NCBI RefSeq assembly: GCF_027924525.1 | Contig: NZ_AP027040.1 | Coordinates: 1,240,001-1,304,000 of the forward strand | Source of the DNA: Aurantimicrobium sp. INA4 | GTDB taxonomy: Bacteria > Actinomycetota > Actinomycetes > Actinomycetales > Microbacteriaceae | Reading direction: 5' to 3' | DNA length: 64,000 nt | In this document: piece by piece, positions 46,780 to 56,388 of the stretch | Numbering within the stretch: the stretch's first letter is position 1 | How the letters are laid out: every line of letters begins with the position of its first letter | The notes under the pieces: generated by a model | Told to the model about the DNA's origin: nothing | Databases searched by the model: none | The model's input: the letters and a program-made list of their open reading frames with translations, nothing else | Position numbers and translations under genes: made by a program

Positions 46780-48162
46780 CTAAGGAGTCGGGGTAGCTGT
46801 TGGCGTTGGTGGGTGAATCACCGAGTCAATGTATGTTCTGATACCGGGGTAGTCAGGGTATTCGGTGTCCACAGGGAATGGCTCGTAATACGGAGTGAGC
46901 TCAATGTGTGTCACCGGAAGTTCCTTGGTCTTCAAACCCAGATCAACGAAGTAACCGAGCATGGACTGTGGAATATCCGTTTTCACAACCTGCGTTCCTG
47001 CGGCAGCAATCTCCTGGAACTTTGCCAACACGTTGGCGGGGTTCATTTGGCGAAGCAACGCTTCTTGAACCTGCTGCTGACGCTTCATACGGTCATAGTC
47101 ACCGGTGCCAGACCAGCGAGAACGCATGTACATCATGGCGTGGTAGCCATCCATGTGTTGCTCACCGATTTCAATCCACTCAGGAACCTGATCCTCAGGT
47201 GTTCCAGGTTCAGCAATAGCGATGCGCTCCTCAACGGTGATAGTGACACCACCGAGTGAGTCAATGAGGTTTTGCAAACCTTGCATATCGATGAGGACGT
47301 AGTACTGAATATCTAGACCAGTGATGGCCTCCGCTGCTTCACGCATGGCTTCAATACCGGGCGAACTACCGTTTGCAGCTGCGTCGGGATATAGGTCAGG
47401 GTGGTTGAGCTCACCAGCGACGTAGACCGTGTTCAAACATGCCCAGCGGGTGCAGTATTCGCCAGTTTCTTGACTGTAGCCGCCAGGGTAGAGCGAATAC
47501 ATGGGTGAGTCTTCATTGAAGGGGACGTTTTGAAGATCACGTGGCATACCGATGATGGTTGCTTGCCCTGTTTCAGCATTAATGCTGACAACTTGTGCGG
47601 TGTCTGTTCTCAATCCGTCACGGTCTTCACCAGCGTCGCCACCAAGTAGCAAGAAGTTGTATTGACCATCAACAGGAGGAACACTCGGACCCGCTACAAA
47701 GATCTTGCCCAGAGCACTGTTGAGGCTTCCGGTCAGAGAAGCAGCATATGCAGCGCCGCCTGAAACGAGAACCATCATGACGACCGTCACACTGGCAACC
47801 CACCACCTGGCACGTGGTCCCGTTTTGACGATGCGAATTAGCCGCAGGGTGTCCAAAGTAAGTACCAGCCACAAAATGGCATAAAAGAACAGAGCAATCT
47901 GTCCCACAAAGAGGGTCGGCCCCCAGGTGAATATAAAGAAAACAGCCGTTGGCCAGAGTAATCCCAACACAAGAACCAGCGCGGCAAAAATAACCAGCGT
48001 GAGCGTCGCGCCCAGACCAATCTTTCCCAGACGCTTATTTCCAGCCAGGGCTTGAACAGATCCAGGGATCAGGAAATTGAGTATGACTAACCACCACGCA
48101 CGCGTGGTCATCACCTGTTGCGAACTGGTGTCGGGATAACGCAGAGGACTGGTTTGACTCAT
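46780..48162 (-). CDS. LytR-CpsA-Psr (LCP) family glycopolymer ligase
   Basis: The 460-residue protein has an unusual four-helix N-terminal part (segments at about 23-45, 50-74, 78-105, 121-143) and then an LCP domain: [28 protein letters not shown], a Cys pair ([12 protein letters not shown]), [20 protein letters not shown] and [24 protein letters not shown] hold the conserved Asp and Arg residues that bind polyprenyl-pyrophosphate. LCP proteins attach glycopolymers to peptidoglycan. It ends in a Thr/Pro-rich tail. The ATGA overlap with purE shows cotranscription, although the jobs are unrelated. Confidence 0.93.
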   Translation of the reverse strand: MSQTSPLRYPDTSSQQVMTTRAWWLVILNFLIPGSVQALAGNKRLGKIGLGATLTLVIFAALVLVLGLLWPTAVFFIFTWGPTLFVGQIALFFYAILWLVLTLDTLRLIRIVKTGPRARWWVASVTVVMMVLVSGGAAYAASLTGSLNSALGKIFVAGPSVPPVDGQYNFLLLGGDAGEDRDGLRTDTAQVVSINAETGQATIIGMPRDLQNVPFNEDSPMYSLYPGGYSQETGEYCTRWACLNTVYVAGELNHPDLYPDAAANGSSPGIEAMREAAEAITGLDIQYYVLIDMQGLQNLIDSLGGVTITVEERIAIAEPGTPEDQVPEWIEIGEQHMDGYHAMMYMRSRWSGTGDYDRMKRQQQVQEALLRQMNPANVLAKFQEIAAAGTQVVKTDIPQSMLGYFVDLGLKTKELPVTHIELTPYYEPFPVDTEYPDYPGIRTYIDSVIHPPTPTATPTP

Positions 48163-48659
48163 AGCTGAGACTTGAGCGCCGCGTTCTTCTCTTCGACCAG
48201 ATCAGCGAGGCCTGCAGCATATGCTTCAACAGCCTTAAGGAGCTCTGGGTTACTGGTTGCCAAAATCTTGACGGCCAGAAGTGCCGCATTGGTTGCGCCG
48301 CCAATAGACACCGTGGCAACAGGGACTCCAGCGGGCATCTGAACGATAGACAGCAGTGAATCCATGCCATCAAGTTTGGCCAGAGGGACAGGAACGCCCA
48401 CGACAGGAAGTGGTGTCACACTGGCGAGCATGCCAGGCAAGTGGGCAGCACCGCCGGCACCAGCAATGATCACTTTGAGACCGCGACCAGCTGCCGCCTT
48501 ACCGAAGGCAATCATCTTCTCGGGGGTGCGGTGCGCAGAAAGCACCTCAACTTCAAAGGGGATGCCAAAGTCGTTGAGAACGTTGGCGGCCGAACTCATG
48601 ACTGTCCAGTCAGAGTCAGAACCCATTACAACGGCGACTAGTGCGTGCTTTTCGGCCAT
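48159..48659 (-). CDS. purE: N5-carboxyaminoimidazole ribonucleotide mutase
   Basis: This 166-residue class I PurE has GSDSDWTVM near the N-terminus (phosphate binding), the SAHRTPEKM loop with catalytic His and [16 protein letters not shown]. It converts N5-CAIR to CAIR. It starts 6 bases after TACCCT on its strand, and lies 16 bases downstream of purK. Confidence 0.96.
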   Translation of the reverse strand: MAEKHALVAVVMGSDSDWTVMSSAANVLNDFGIPFEVEVLSAHRTPEKMIAFGKAAAGRGLKVIIAGAGGAAHLPGMLASVTPLPVVGVPVPLAKLDGMDSLLSIVQMPAGVPVATVSIGGATNAALLAVKILATSNPELLKAVEAYAAGLADLVEEKNAALKSQL

Positions 48660-48665
48660 TTTTCA

Positions 48666-48671
48666 AGGGTA
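48666..48671 (-). promoter_or_regulatory. Candidate leaderless -10 element of purE
   Basis: TACCCT on the - strand ends 6 bases before ATG 48659, in the short purK-purE gap. Confidence 0.45.
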
Positions 48672-48675
48672 GAGC

Positions 48676-49803
48676 TCAGACCTGAAAGAACCCTGCTGCG
48701 CCACGCGCCTGATACACAACCTCAGGCAAATCATCTCCGCTGGCGTTCACGTGGCCAACTTTGCGTCCTGGCCGAGGTTCCTTGCCATAGGTGTGGATTT
48801 TGACGGTGGGGTGATCTGCCATAGCGCGAGGGTAGGGAGCGAGCATATCTCCCGAGGAGGGTCCCCCCAGAATGTTGACCATAACCGTGTGGGGTGCTGT
48901 CAATCCTGTTGCACCCAACGGCAGGTCCAAGACAGCACGCAAGTGCTGTTCAAACTGACTGGTGGTGCTGCCATCTTGTGTCCAGTGCCCAGAGTTGTGC
49001 GGGCGCATGGCAAGTTCGTTCACCAAAATGCGATCGTCGGTTGTCTCAAACAGTTCCACGGCCATGACGCCGGTGACACCCAGTTCTGCCGCAATCTGAC
49101 TTGCGATTGAGCCAGCCATATTCGCAATCTTGCCCTGGGAAAGCGGCGCCGGGGCGATCACTTCACTGCACACACCATCTGTTTGGATGCTTTCAACAAC
49201 AGGCCACAACGCCATCTCGCCGCTGGGGCGACGGGCAATCAGTTGGGAAAGTTCGCGACGAAAATCGACCAACTCTTCGAGCAGGATGGATTCACCCGGC
49301 CCGAGTTTCTCTAGCCAATCACTCACATCGGCAGCAGAGGTAATGACGCGAACACCTTTGCCGTCATATCCGCCGCGAGCAGTTTTGGCTACAGCTTTAC
49401 CGCCCCACTCCTGAAGGAAAGCATCCACATGAGCTTTCTCGGAAGCACGCATCCAGCCAGGAACGGGGATGCCTAATTCTGCTAAACGCTCACGCATTCG
49501 CAGTTTGTCTTGAGCAAATTGAAGTGCGTGAGGTCCGGGGTGTACAGCTATTCCCCGCGAGATCAGCTCGGCAAGTACGTGGGCAGGAACATGTTCGTGA
49601 TCGAAGGTGATGACATCGCAGTCAGTAGCAAAAGACACGACCGTATCGACATCGGTGTAATCGCCTACATGCGTGGCAGCAATCTGCGCAGAAGAACCCT
49701 CATTCTCAGCGAGCACCCGGATATCTAGTCCAAGATTGATTGCTGGGGGCACCATCATGCGTGCCAATTGGCCGCCGCCTATAACGCCAACTACAGTTGT
49801 CAA
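48676..49803 (-). CDS. purK: 5-(carboxyamino)imidazole ribonucleotide synthase
   Basis: This ATP-grasp enzyme of about 375 residues makes N5-CAIR from AIR, ATP and bicarbonate, just before PurE in the pathway. GVIGGGQLARMM is at the N-terminus, then KTARGGYDGKGVRV (ATP-binding loop), ESILLEELVDFRRELS, and NELAMRPHNSGHWTQDGSTTSQFEQHLRAV. I prefer the TTG at 49803 (MTTVVGVIGGG); the open frame continues to a TTG at 49845, which would add 14 unconserved residues. It is divergent from gtrA. Confidence 0.92.
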   Translation of the reverse strand: MTTVVGVIGGGQLARMMVPPAINLGLDIRVLAENEGSSAQIAATHVGDYTDVDTVVSFATDCDVITFDHEHVPAHVLAELISRGIAVHPGPHALQFAQDKLRMRERLAELGIPVPGWMRASEKAHVDAFLQEWGGKAVAKTARGGYDGKGVRVITSAADVSDWLEKLGPGESILLEELVDFRRELSQLIARRPSGEMALWPVVESIQTDGVCSEVIAPAPLSQGKIANMAGSIASQIAAELGVTGVMAVELFETTDDRILVNELAMRPHNSGHWTQDGSTTSQFEQHLRAVLDLPLGATGLTAPHTVMVNILGGPSSGDMLAPYPRAMADHPTVKIHTYGKEPRPGRKVGHVNASGDDLPEVVYQARGAAGFFQV

Positions 49804-49860
49804 CAGCTCATCTTTCGCGTGGTTGAACGGGTTAGTGAAGTGCAATACACCGGGAGAAAC

Positions 49861-50337
49861 ATGACAACATCGGAGCAGATATCTGCACCCGCTGCTTCCC
49901 CGAGCCTGTTTACTCGCTTGCGTCTGGGCCTGGTGGGCTACTTCGTCAAGTTCGGACTGGTCGGTTTAGTCGGCTTAGTTGTCGACGTTTCTCTCTTTAA
50001 TCTACTCTCCCTCTCCGGTGCTGGTTGGTGGTCTGAACCCCTGGTGGCAAAGTTCATCAGCACCTCGGTCGCCATTGTTGTCAACTGGCTGGGCAACCGC
50101 TACTGGACCTTCCGCCGAGATAAGCGTTCAGATGTTGCCAAGGAATTCGTTGAATTCGTCGTCGCCTCCGTCGCAGGCATGTTGGTCACCCTCGCCACGC
50201 TGTGGTTCACGCACTATGTTCTCGGCTTTGACTCGCTACTTGCCGACAATATTTCTGCCAACATAATCGGCCTCGGCTTGGGCACTCTTGTGCGCTTTGC
50301 GCTTTATCGTTGGTGGGTGTGGAGTGTGAAGCGATGA
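49861..50337 (+). CDS. GtrA-family membrane protein
   Basis: This 158-residue protein has four helices (about 23-46, 57-78, 96-118, 125-148), with the FVKFGLVGLVGLVVDVSLFNLL, VNWLGNRYWTFRRDKR and NIIGLGLGTLVRFALYRWWVW motifs of the GtrA family. GtrA proteins flip or aid transfer of polyprenyl-phosphate sugars. The next gene makes polyprenyl-phosphate mannose, so a flippase for that lipid is a good guess. A GGGAG site precedes ATG 49861. It overlaps the next gene in an ATGA. Confidence 0.9.
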   Translation: MTTSEQISAPAASPSLFTRLRLGLVGYFVKFGLVGLVGLVVDVSLFNLLSLSGAGWWSEPLVAKFISTSVAIVVNWLGNRYWTFRRDKRSDVAKEFVEFVVASVAGMLVTLATLWFTHYVLGFDSLLADNISANIIGLGLGTLVRFALYRWWVWSVKR

Positions 50338-51086
50338 GTGCCTTAGTTATCATTCCCACCTTCAACGAGATTGAAAATCTTCCCACGGTCGTTGCTGCTG
50401 TTCGCCACGAAGTCCCTGAGGCCAACATTCTCATCGTGGACGATAATTCTCCCGACGGGACGGGCCAGAAAGCTGACGCATTAGCCGGCGCTGACCCTTT
50501 TGTTCATGTGCTTCATCGCAGAGAAAAAACCGGTTTAGGTGATGCCTACCTGGCTGGTTTTGACTGGGGGCTGGAGCGTGGTTTCGAGATTTTGGTCGAA
50601 ATGGATGCAGACGGCTCCCACCCTGCACACCGCCTGCCAGCTTTACTGGGTGCGGTGTCTGCTCCGACTGTTCCGGGTGCACACTTCCCTGGCCTTGCCA
50701 TTGGCTCTCGCTGGGTCAATGGTGGATCGGTAGTGAATTGGCCAGCTCACCGGCTTCTTCTCAGCCGCGGAGCAAACGCCTATGCCCGCCTGGCTTTAGG
50801 AATCTCGATCAAAGATTCCACGGCAGGCTTTCGAGCTTTCCGTGCAGAAGTGCTGCGAGGGATTCATCTAGAGGAAGTGAACTCTCACGGATATTGCTTC
50901 CAAATTGATTTGACGCTGCGGGTGCTTGATGCCGGGTACACCGTGGTGGAATTACCCATTGAGTTCACCGAGCGCACCGTAGGTCAGTCGAAGATGAGCA
51001 AGAACATCGTTTTCGAGGCGATGCGCAGTGTGACCAGCTGGGGCTGGCAGCGCCGCTTTGGCGCGAAGAAAACTTCGACGGTTTAA
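50334..51086 (+). CDS. Polyprenyl-phosphate mannose synthase (GT2, Ppm1/DPM1-like)
   Basis: This 250-residue cytoplasmic GT2 enzyme has the family core: VIIPTFNEIENL, ILIVDDNSPDGTG (DDNSPDGTG), EMDADGSHPAHRLPALL (DADGSH as the DxD) and GFRAFRAEVL; YCFQIDLTLRVLDAGYTVVELPIEFTERTVGQSKMS ends the domain. It transfers mannose from GDP-mannose to polyprenyl phosphate, the donor for GT-C mannosyltransferases. There is no membrane anchor here, with GtrA likely supplying it. ATG 50334 overlaps the gtrA stop. Confidence 0.92.
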   Translation: MSALVIIPTFNEIENLPTVVAAVRHEVPEANILIVDDNSPDGTGQKADALAGADPFVHVLHRREKTGLGDAYLAGFDWGLERGFEILVEMDADGSHPAHRLPALLGAVSAPTVPGAHFPGLAIGSRWVNGGSVVNWPAHRLLLSRGANAYARLALGISIKDSTAGFRAFRAEVLRGIHLEEVNSHGYCFQIDLTLRVLDAGYTVVELPIEFTERTVGQSKMSKNIVFEAMRSVTSWGWQRRFGAKKTSTV

Positions 51087-51622
51087 TAGTCCTGCGTGAA
51101 GCGCTGATCGTCACGGCGCAGCTGCGCAGACAGCGGCGACTGTTTATCAACCAGTTCGGTCAGTGCTGAGAGCACAAGGTTTGCCTTGGGCAGATCGTAG
51201 AGGCGAATGGGCTTTTCTGCTCCGGTGTTCAGCAGTAAATCTCCGGCACCGAAGACTGCTTGCACCGCGTTTTGTCTCACCGTCACGTCGTGGATACGAC
51301 CGAAGAGAACTTCTTGGCGGGTTCGGGTGAAGATTCCTCGATAAATAATCACCCGTCGGGTGGTGATGATAACGCGGTTACCTAGCCAGGTCACCAGCGG
51401 GAAAACCCACAACACTATGAGCAGGAGGGCACTCAAAAGCCAGAAGGTCAGTGTCATCCAAAACTCGGGGAACCCCATCGAGAAATAACCCCAGGCGGTG
51501 GCAATACCAATCAATGCCATGGTGGGCATGAACAGAACACGTCCGTGTCGGCGCAAGCGCACGACGACAGGCTCAGCAGCCTCAGTGGGGGCAGGGTCAA
51601 AAGCAATAGTGGGTTGGGACAT
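51083..51622 (-). CDS. PH-domain membrane protein (Rv3278-like)
   Basis: The 179-residue protein has two membrane helices (about 35-52 and 56-78) followed by a bacterial PH-like domain (VIITTRRVIIYRGIFTRTRQEVLFGRIHDVTVRQNAVQAVFGAGDLLLNTGAE). Its function is unknown; it sits next to birA as in mycobacteria. The start is open: ATG 51622, or GTG 51625/TTG 51631. The TTG is exactly 6 bases after a TAGCCT hexamer that overlaps the birA stop. Confidence 0.87.
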   Translation of the reverse strand: MSQPTIAFDPAPTEAAEPVVVRLRRHGRVLFMPTMALIGIATAWGYFSMGFPEFWMTLTFWLLSALLLIVLWVFPLVTWLGNRVIITTRRVIIYRGIFTRTRQEVLFGRIHDVTVRQNAVQAVFGAGDLLLNTGAEKPIRLYDLPKANLVLSALTELVDKQSPLSAQLRRDDQRFTQDY

Positions 51623-51637
51623 CACTTGCAATTATGG

Positions 51638-51643
51638 AGGCTA
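51638..51643 (-). promoter_or_regulatory. Candidate -10 element overlapping the birA stop codon
   Basis: TAGCCT on the - strand begins with the birA TAG stop. It ends 6 bases before TTG 51631 and 15 before ATG 51622. Confidence 0.4.
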
Positions 51644-52471
51644 GATCACTCGCAGGTGGGTCACATCGCCGGCAGAAACCACAAGTGGTTCTGCACAGTT
51701 GGCCATCTCCACCACCAGTGACCCTTCCTCGTTGATGCCGATCGCGGCGCCTACCGGGCTGTCGCCGGTGGGCAGTTCCACCCGCACTGAGCGGCCAATC
51801 GTGTCGCATTCATCACGAATCTGGTCCAACAATCCAGAACTGCGCACATTACCCCCAGCAGAAACAAAGACTTTGGTGATCCGAGAAAACTCGGTGAGAT
51901 AGGCGGCAAGAAGTTCATCCATGGATGTGTGAGCTCCTTCAATCGCCAGGGAGGTTGCCGTGGGGACAGGTAACTGGTCTTCGGCGAGCGCAATGTTGAC
52001 TCCGGTACCCACAACCAATGCAATGCCATCAGGCGTCGTGACGAGTTCACTGAGAACTCCACAAACTTTTCTGCCGGAAATCAATACATCGTTGGGCCAC
52101 TTGATCATGGCCTTTTTCCCATTCGGAAGGACCGAGTTACACGCTCTGGTCATGGCCAAGCCAGCCAATAAACCAAACCAGCCCAACGATTCTGGAGGCA
52201 ATGGTCTGCCTGCAGGAGTATGTGGGCGCAACAACACAGACACGGCGAGTGAGGCTCCTGCGGGTGCAGACCAGTCACGACCTAAGCGCCCTTTGCCGGC
52301 AACTTGGTTATCGGTGGCGATGACGGAAAAGTCCGGCCACGAACTGCCATCTTCGCTATTGACTCGAGCAACAAGATCAGAGTTGGTCGAGCCCACTTCA
52401 TCCAGCCACAGCAGGCGCGAAGTAAGAGCAGTGCTCAAAGAAAGGTCCATAAGAACAGTTTGCCACTTCAT
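51641..52471 (-). CDS. birA: Biotin-[acetyl-CoA-carboxylase] ligase
   Basis: This 276-residue single-function ligase (no HTH repressor domain) has DNQVAGKGRLGRDW as the biotinyl-5'-AMP loop, MIKWPNDVLISGRKVCGVL with the catalytic Lys, and GVNIAL. It biotinylates the carrier domain of the AccA protein encoded 4 kb away. The gene is divergent from accD. A later ATG at 52450 is another possible start. Confidence 0.93.
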   Translation of the reverse strand: MKWQTVLMDLSLSTALTSRLLWLDEVGSTNSDLVARVNSEDGSSWPDFSVIATDNQVAGKGRLGRDWSAPAGASLAVSVLLRPHTPAGRPLPPESLGWFGLLAGLAMTRACNSVLPNGKKAMIKWPNDVLISGRKVCGVLSELVTTPDGIALVVGTGVNIALAEDQLPVPTATSLAIEGAHTSMDELLAAYLTEFSRITKVFVSAGGNVRSSGLLDQIRDECDTIGRSVRVELPTGDSPVGAAIGINEEGSLVVEMANCAEPLVVSAGDVTHLRVI

Positions 52472-52514
52472 TTTTGTAGAGAAGCTCCAACCCTTTTTCG
52501 ATACCTATGGCAAG

Positions 52515-52520
52515 TAGAGT
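52515..52520 (+). promoter_or_regulatory. Candidate leaderless -10 element of accD
   Basis: TAGAGT ends 7 bases before GTG 52528. This favours the GTG over the upstream ATG 52507. Confidence 0.45.
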
Positions 52521-52527
52521 GAAAAGC

Positions 52528-54126
52528 GTGACTGAAAACGCGAAATCAATTGACCCCTTCACTACCGCTGGAAAGCTCGCCGATCTGAAGGCTCGCTACA
52601 CCGAAGCGGTTATTGACAGCGGTGCTAAAGCGGCAGAGAAGCAGCATGCCAAAGGCAAGATGACTGCTCGTGAACGCATTGAAGAACTTTTAGATCCCGG
52701 CTCCTTTGTTGAGCTCGATGAATACGTGCGTCACCGCACCACCGCCTTCGGCATGGATAAGAACCGTCCCTACGGTGACGCTGTTGTGACCGGTACCGGA
52801 ACTATCCACGGCCGTCAGGTTGCGGTCTACTCGCAAGACTTCACCGTTTTTGGTGGGTCCTTGGGTGAAGTAGCCGGTGAAAAGATCATCAAGGTGATGG
52901 ACCTGGCCATCAAGACAGGTGTTCCTATCTTGGGCATCTTGGACTCCGGTGGAGCTCGTATCCAAGAGGGTGTTGTCGCCTTGGGCAAGTATGGAGAAAT
53001 CTTCCGTCGCAACACCGCTGCTTCTGGTGTTATTCCTCAGATCTCTATCATCATGGGTCCTGCTGCTGGTGGTGCTGTGTACTCCCCCGCACTGACCGAC
53101 TTCGTCATCATGGTGGACAAGACCAGCCACATGTTCGTCACCGGTCCTGACGTGATCAAGACCGTCACCGGTGAAGAAGTGGGCTTTGAGGAGCTCGGTG
53201 GCGCACTGACCCACAACACCGTCTCTGGTGTTTCTCACTACCTAGCAGCAGACGAGAGTGATGCTCTTGACTACGCCCGCACCTTGGTTGGCTTCCTGCC
53301 CGATAACAACATGGCCGAGCTTCCTGTGTACGAGTCCGAGGTTGAACTCGAGATCACCGACGAAGACAAGAAGCTCAACACTCTGATCCCAGATAGCCCC
53401 AACCAGCCTTACGACGTTCACGAAGTGATTCGTGGCATTGCTGACAATGGAGACTTCCTGGAAGTTCAAGCACTCTTTGCCCCCAATATCGTTATTGGTT
53501 TTGCTCGAGTAGAAGGCCGCACTGTCGGAGTCGTTGCAAACCAGCCGTCACAGATGGCCGGAACTCTCAACATTGAAGCCGGTGAAAAAGCTTCACGTTT
53601 CGTTCGCTTCTGTGACGCGTTCTCCATCCCCATCCTGACCTTGGTTGACGTTCCTGGTTACCTTCCCGGAACCGACCAAGAGTGGGCTGGTGTGATTCGT
53701 CGTGGAGCCAAGTTGCTTTATGCCTACTCCGAAGCAACTGTTCCTCTGGTCACGGTGATTACCCGTAAGGCATATGGTGGCGCCTACATTGTGATGGGCT
53801 CGAAGCAACTGGGTGCAGATATCAACCTCGCCTGGCCCACCGCTGAGATCGCTGTAATGGGTGGTCAAGGAGCTGTGAACATTCTCTACCGCGGTGAAAT
53901 CAAGAAGGCTGAAGAAGCTGGTCAGGATGTCAACGCCGTGCGCACCAAGCTGGCCAACGAATACACCTACAACGTGGCCAGCCCCTTCTTGGCTGCTGAA
54001 CGTGGTGAACTCGATGGCGTAATTGAGCCTGCACAAACTCGTGTAGCTGTGGTCAAGGCACTGCGTGCCTTGCGTGGAAAGCGTGCCTCACTGCCTCCAA
54101 AGAAGCACGGAAACATCCCACTATGA
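52528..54126 (+). CDS. Acyl-CoA carboxylase beta (carboxyltransferase) subunit, AccD5/PccB-like
   Basis: The 532-residue protein carries both halves of the carboxyltransferase fold. [18 protein letters not shown] and [20 protein letters not shown] open it, [17 protein letters not shown] and [13 protein letters not shown] form the acyl-CoA oxyanion site, and [36 protein letters not shown] forms the biotin site. It carboxylates acetyl- or propionyl-CoA for fatty-acid synthesis. The substrate-gating residue cannot be assigned by eye. The start could be ATG 52507; the GTG fits the leaderless spacing. It overlaps accE in ATGA. Confidence 0.95.
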   Translation: MTENAKSIDPFTTAGKLADLKARYTEAVIDSGAKAAEKQHAKGKMTARERIEELLDPGSFVELDEYVRHRTTAFGMDKNRPYGDAVVTGTGTIHGRQVAVYSQDFTVFGGSLGEVAGEKIIKVMDLAIKTGVPILGILDSGGARIQEGVVALGKYGEIFRRNTAASGVIPQISIIMGPAAGGAVYSPALTDFVIMVDKTSHMFVTGPDVIKTVTGEEVGFEELGGALTHNTVSGVSHYLAADESDALDYARTLVGFLPDNNMAELPVYESEVELEITDEDKKLNTLIPDSPNQPYDVHEVIRGIADNGDFLEVQALFAPNIVIGFARVEGRTVGVVANQPSQMAGTLNIEAGEKASRFVRFCDAFSIPILTLVDVPGYLPGTDQEWAGVIRRGAKLLYAYSEATVPLVTVITRKAYGGAYIVMGSKQLGADINLAWPTAEIAVMGGQGAVNILYRGEIKKAEEAGQDVNAVRTKLANEYTYNVASPFLAAERGELDGVIEPAQTRVAVVKALRALRGKRASLPPKKHGNIPL

Positions 54127-54338
54127 CCTTGGACAACGTTCGTTTTCTCACTCGGGGTGTTACCCCCGAGGAGAAAGCCGCCGTGCTCGCTGTTCTCGAT
54201 GCACACATCGAAGAAGAGTCCGCTATTGAGCACGAAATCCAAGGCGCTGGTTTGAACGCGTGGCAAAAGTCTCAACGCGGAATCCGCGAAGACATCAAGG
54301 GTGGCTCCCGTCGCTTCGGCTGGGATTTCGGTCGCTAA
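54123..54338 (+). CDS. Acyl-CoA carboxylase epsilon subunit
   Basis: This 71-residue protein has the hallmarks of actinobacterial AccE: a short N-terminal strand ([27 protein letters not shown]) and the end [26 protein letters not shown]. It enhances the AccA-AccD complex. It is coupled to accD by ATGA and directly abuts the convergent methyltransferase stop. Confidence 0.9.
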   Translation: MTLDNVRFLTRGVTPEEKAAVLAVLDAHIEEESAIEHEIQGAGLNAWQKSQRGIREDIKGGSRRFGWDFGR

Positions 54339-55643
54339 TTAGCCCTTAGTGAAGTGGGCGACTGCTTCCACGTGGTGCGTGTTCGGGAACAAATCAAAGG
54401 CACGCAGTTCCTGGAGTTGGTAGCCGCGTTCTGCCAGCAAAGCAACATCTCGGGCCAACGCAACGGGGTCACACGCAACATAGACAAGCTGCGCAGGCGA
54501 GAGTTCGGCTAAGGAGTTCACAACATCCTTGCCTGCTCCTGCACGCGGAGGATCCAGAATGATCGTGGCTGCTTCGAAGCGTGCCTTCTCGATTGCGTTG
54601 AGATCTCGAAGTACCGACTGGAGATATAGGTCTACGCGAGCGGTAACTGCTCGTGCGCCAACCCAATCAACAAGATTGTCGGAGGCATACTCCGTTGCCA
54701 TCCCATCAGACTCAACCGAGATCATGCGCGTAGTTGACCCGAAACGATCTCCTACAGCCGCAGCAAAAAGGCCGACCCCGCCATAGAGGTCAAGGTTTGC
54801 TGCACGAGGATCAAAGAGTGCCTCATCAACCATTGAGCTCACAGCATCCGAGAGTGTGGAGGCAGCATGGCGGTGTACTTGCCAAAAGCCGCGCACGTCC
54901 ACCTGGAAACTGCGCGTGCCCACAATCTCGGTGATGGGTTCTGCCGCCGGACGCTTCATATTTTTTGCGGTGTCGACATTGCCTGCAATTGCCCTGGCGG
55001 AATCTCCACTGGGTCCAACGAGGTCAATGAAGTCAATGCCCTGAACACGTTGTCCGAAGGGCGCCAGTTCTGCAATGCGTGGAGCTGCGAGCGGGAGATC
55101 TTCGACTTCGATGACGTTGTGGCTGCGAGCTGCATAGGGTCCAACTTTTCCCTCGGCATCGACGTGCAGCCGAACGCGGGTTCTCCACTGTGTTCCCCGT
55201 GATTCGTCATCGCCAGGCAATGACTCAACTTCGACATCACGATCTATTTTGGCCATGCGTGAGAGTGAATCTTTCAGCACAAAAGCTTTGAGCTCGCGTT
55301 GGAAGGCTAGGTCAATGTGGCCAAACTCTGCACCGCCGGCACGCTGGGCAGGATCGCGCTCAACACTGGCAGCAGACCAGATGTGTTCTTGGCGGTGTTC
55401 GGAAGCCTCGAGTAACTCGACGGTGTCGGCACGCCAGAAACTTTTCTGCGAGGCATCCGTGATGCGAGCACGAACCCGTTCGCCAGGAATCGTATCTGCG
55501 ACGAAAATGACACGACCTTCGTGGCGGGCAACACACACACCGCCATGAGCAACGTTGGTAATGTCGAGCTCACAGAGTGTGCCCACGAACTCGGAACCTC
55601 GCTGGGGGGAAGAATTTCTGGGTGTTGTTCTCTGTGCCATCAT
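54339..55643 (-). CDS. TrmA/RlmD-like RNA m5U methyltransferase
   Basis: This protein of about 434 residues has an N-terminal TRAM domain (about 15-75) and a Rossmann methyltransferase domain: LDLYGGVGLFAAAVGDRFG binds SAM, ATIILDPPRAG is motif IV, and LVYVACDPVALARD contains the catalytic Cys. The [4Fe-4S] cysteines of E. coli RlmD are missing (the corresponding stretch reads RAGGAEFGHIDLAFQ), as usual in actinobacterial members. The target (23S rRNA or tRNA) is not certain. The open frame extends upstream to 55829, but that part lies in maf; two tandem ATGs (55643, 55640) are possible. Confidence 0.9.
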   Translation of the reverse strand: MMAQRTTPRNSSPQRGSEFVGTLCELDITNVAHGGVCVARHEGRVIFVADTIPGERVRARITDASQKSFWRADTVELLEASEHRQEHIWSAASVERDPAQRAGGAEFGHIDLAFQRELKAFVLKDSLSRMAKIDRDVEVESLPGDDESRGTQWRTRVRLHVDAEGKVGPYAARSHNVIEVEDLPLAAPRIAELAPFGQRVQGIDFIDLVGPSGDSARAIAGNVDTAKNMKRPAAEPITEIVGTRSFQVDVRGFWQVHRHAASTLSDAVSSMVDEALFDPRAANLDLYGGVGLFAAAVGDRFGSTTRMISVESDGMATEYASDNLVDWVGARAVTARVDLYLQSVLRDLNAIEKARFEAATIILDPPRAGAGKDVVNSLAELSPAQLVYVACDPVALARDVALLAERGYQLQELRAFDLFPNTHHVEAVAHFTKG

Positions 55644-55674
55644 TCGAGCATTCCATACCTGAAGGGTCTTCCGC

Positions 55675-56301
55675 GTGCGCTTGTACCTTGCTTCTACCTC
55701 ACCGGCACGTTTAGCCACCTTGCGAAGTTCGGGTATTGAGCCGGTGGTTGTCCCCAGCGAGGTCGACGAGGAGGCCGCTGTGGCTGCCGCGGAAGCGGAA
55801 GCCAGCGGCCCCCTCTCCCCCGAAGACATGGTGTTGTTGTTGGCCCAAGCTAAAGCTGAAGCAGTTCTGACACCAGAGATTGATGGATTGGTGCTTGGCG
55901 GAGATTCTGCTTTTGTTCTCGATGGTGTGACCTATGGCAAGCCACACACCCCTGATGTTGCGTGGCAACGCTGGCAGCTTCAACGTGGTCGCACTGGCAA
56001 GTTATATTCCGGGCATTGGCTCATCGACCACACCGGCGGCAGCACAGGCTCAGCTATTGGCGAAGTCACCGTTGCTGATGTGACGTTCTCTGGAGATATT
56101 TCTGATCAGGAGCTTGAGGCATATATTTCCTCGGGGGAACCGTTGAAAGTTGCGGGGGCATTCACAATTGATTCCCTCGGTGCTGCGTTCATTGAACGCA
56201 TTGAGGGAGACCCCTCGACCGTGGTCGGGGTCTCCGTTCCTGCTGTTCGCAGGATGGCAAACCAACTGGGAGTGTTCTGGCCCCAGTTATGGAATAACTA
56301 G
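55675..56301 (+). CDS. maf: Maf-family nucleotide pyrophosphatase
   Basis: This 208-residue protein has RLYLASTSPARLATLRSSGIEP at the N-terminus (substrate-binding Ser/Arg loop), VLGGDSAFVLDG (catalytic Asp) and KVAGAFTIDSLGAAFIERIEGDPSTVVG. Maf proteins hydrolyse non-canonical nucleoside triphosphates. The start is GTG 55675, AAGGG upstream. It is between accE and accA as in other actinobacteria. The 87-base gap before accA has an imperfect hairpin then a T-run. Confidence 0.92.
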   Translation: MRLYLASTSPARLATLRSSGIEPVVVPSEVDEEAAVAAAEAEASGPLSPEDMVLLLAQAKAEAVLTPEIDGLVLGGDSAFVLDGVTYGKPHTPDVAWQRWQLQRGRTGKLYSGHWLIDHTGGSTGSAIGEVTVADVTFSGDISDQELEAYISSGEPLKVAGAFTIDSLGAAFIERIEGDPSTVVGVSVPAVRRMANQLGVFWPQLWNN

Positions 56302-56375
56302 GTCGTTGTAGGCATCGTCTACGACTCGCGCACTTTTTTGTTGAAGATGCCCAACTGAAGTGCCCCATGCCTTAC

Positions 56376-56381
56376 TAGGCT
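56376..56381 (+). promoter_or_regulatory. Candidate -10 element of accA
   Basis: TAGGCT ends 7 bases before ATG 56389. The gap reads GGAGGCT, so a ribosome binding site and a leaderless start are both possible here. Confidence 0.45.
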
Positions 56382-56388
56382 GGAGGCT

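Noticed and set aside
54339..55829. Longer methyltransferase frame starting at 55829
   Set aside because: The extra 62 residues are antisense to maf and Ser/Ala-rich; the tandem ATG at 55643/55640 precedes the TRAM domain at normal distance.
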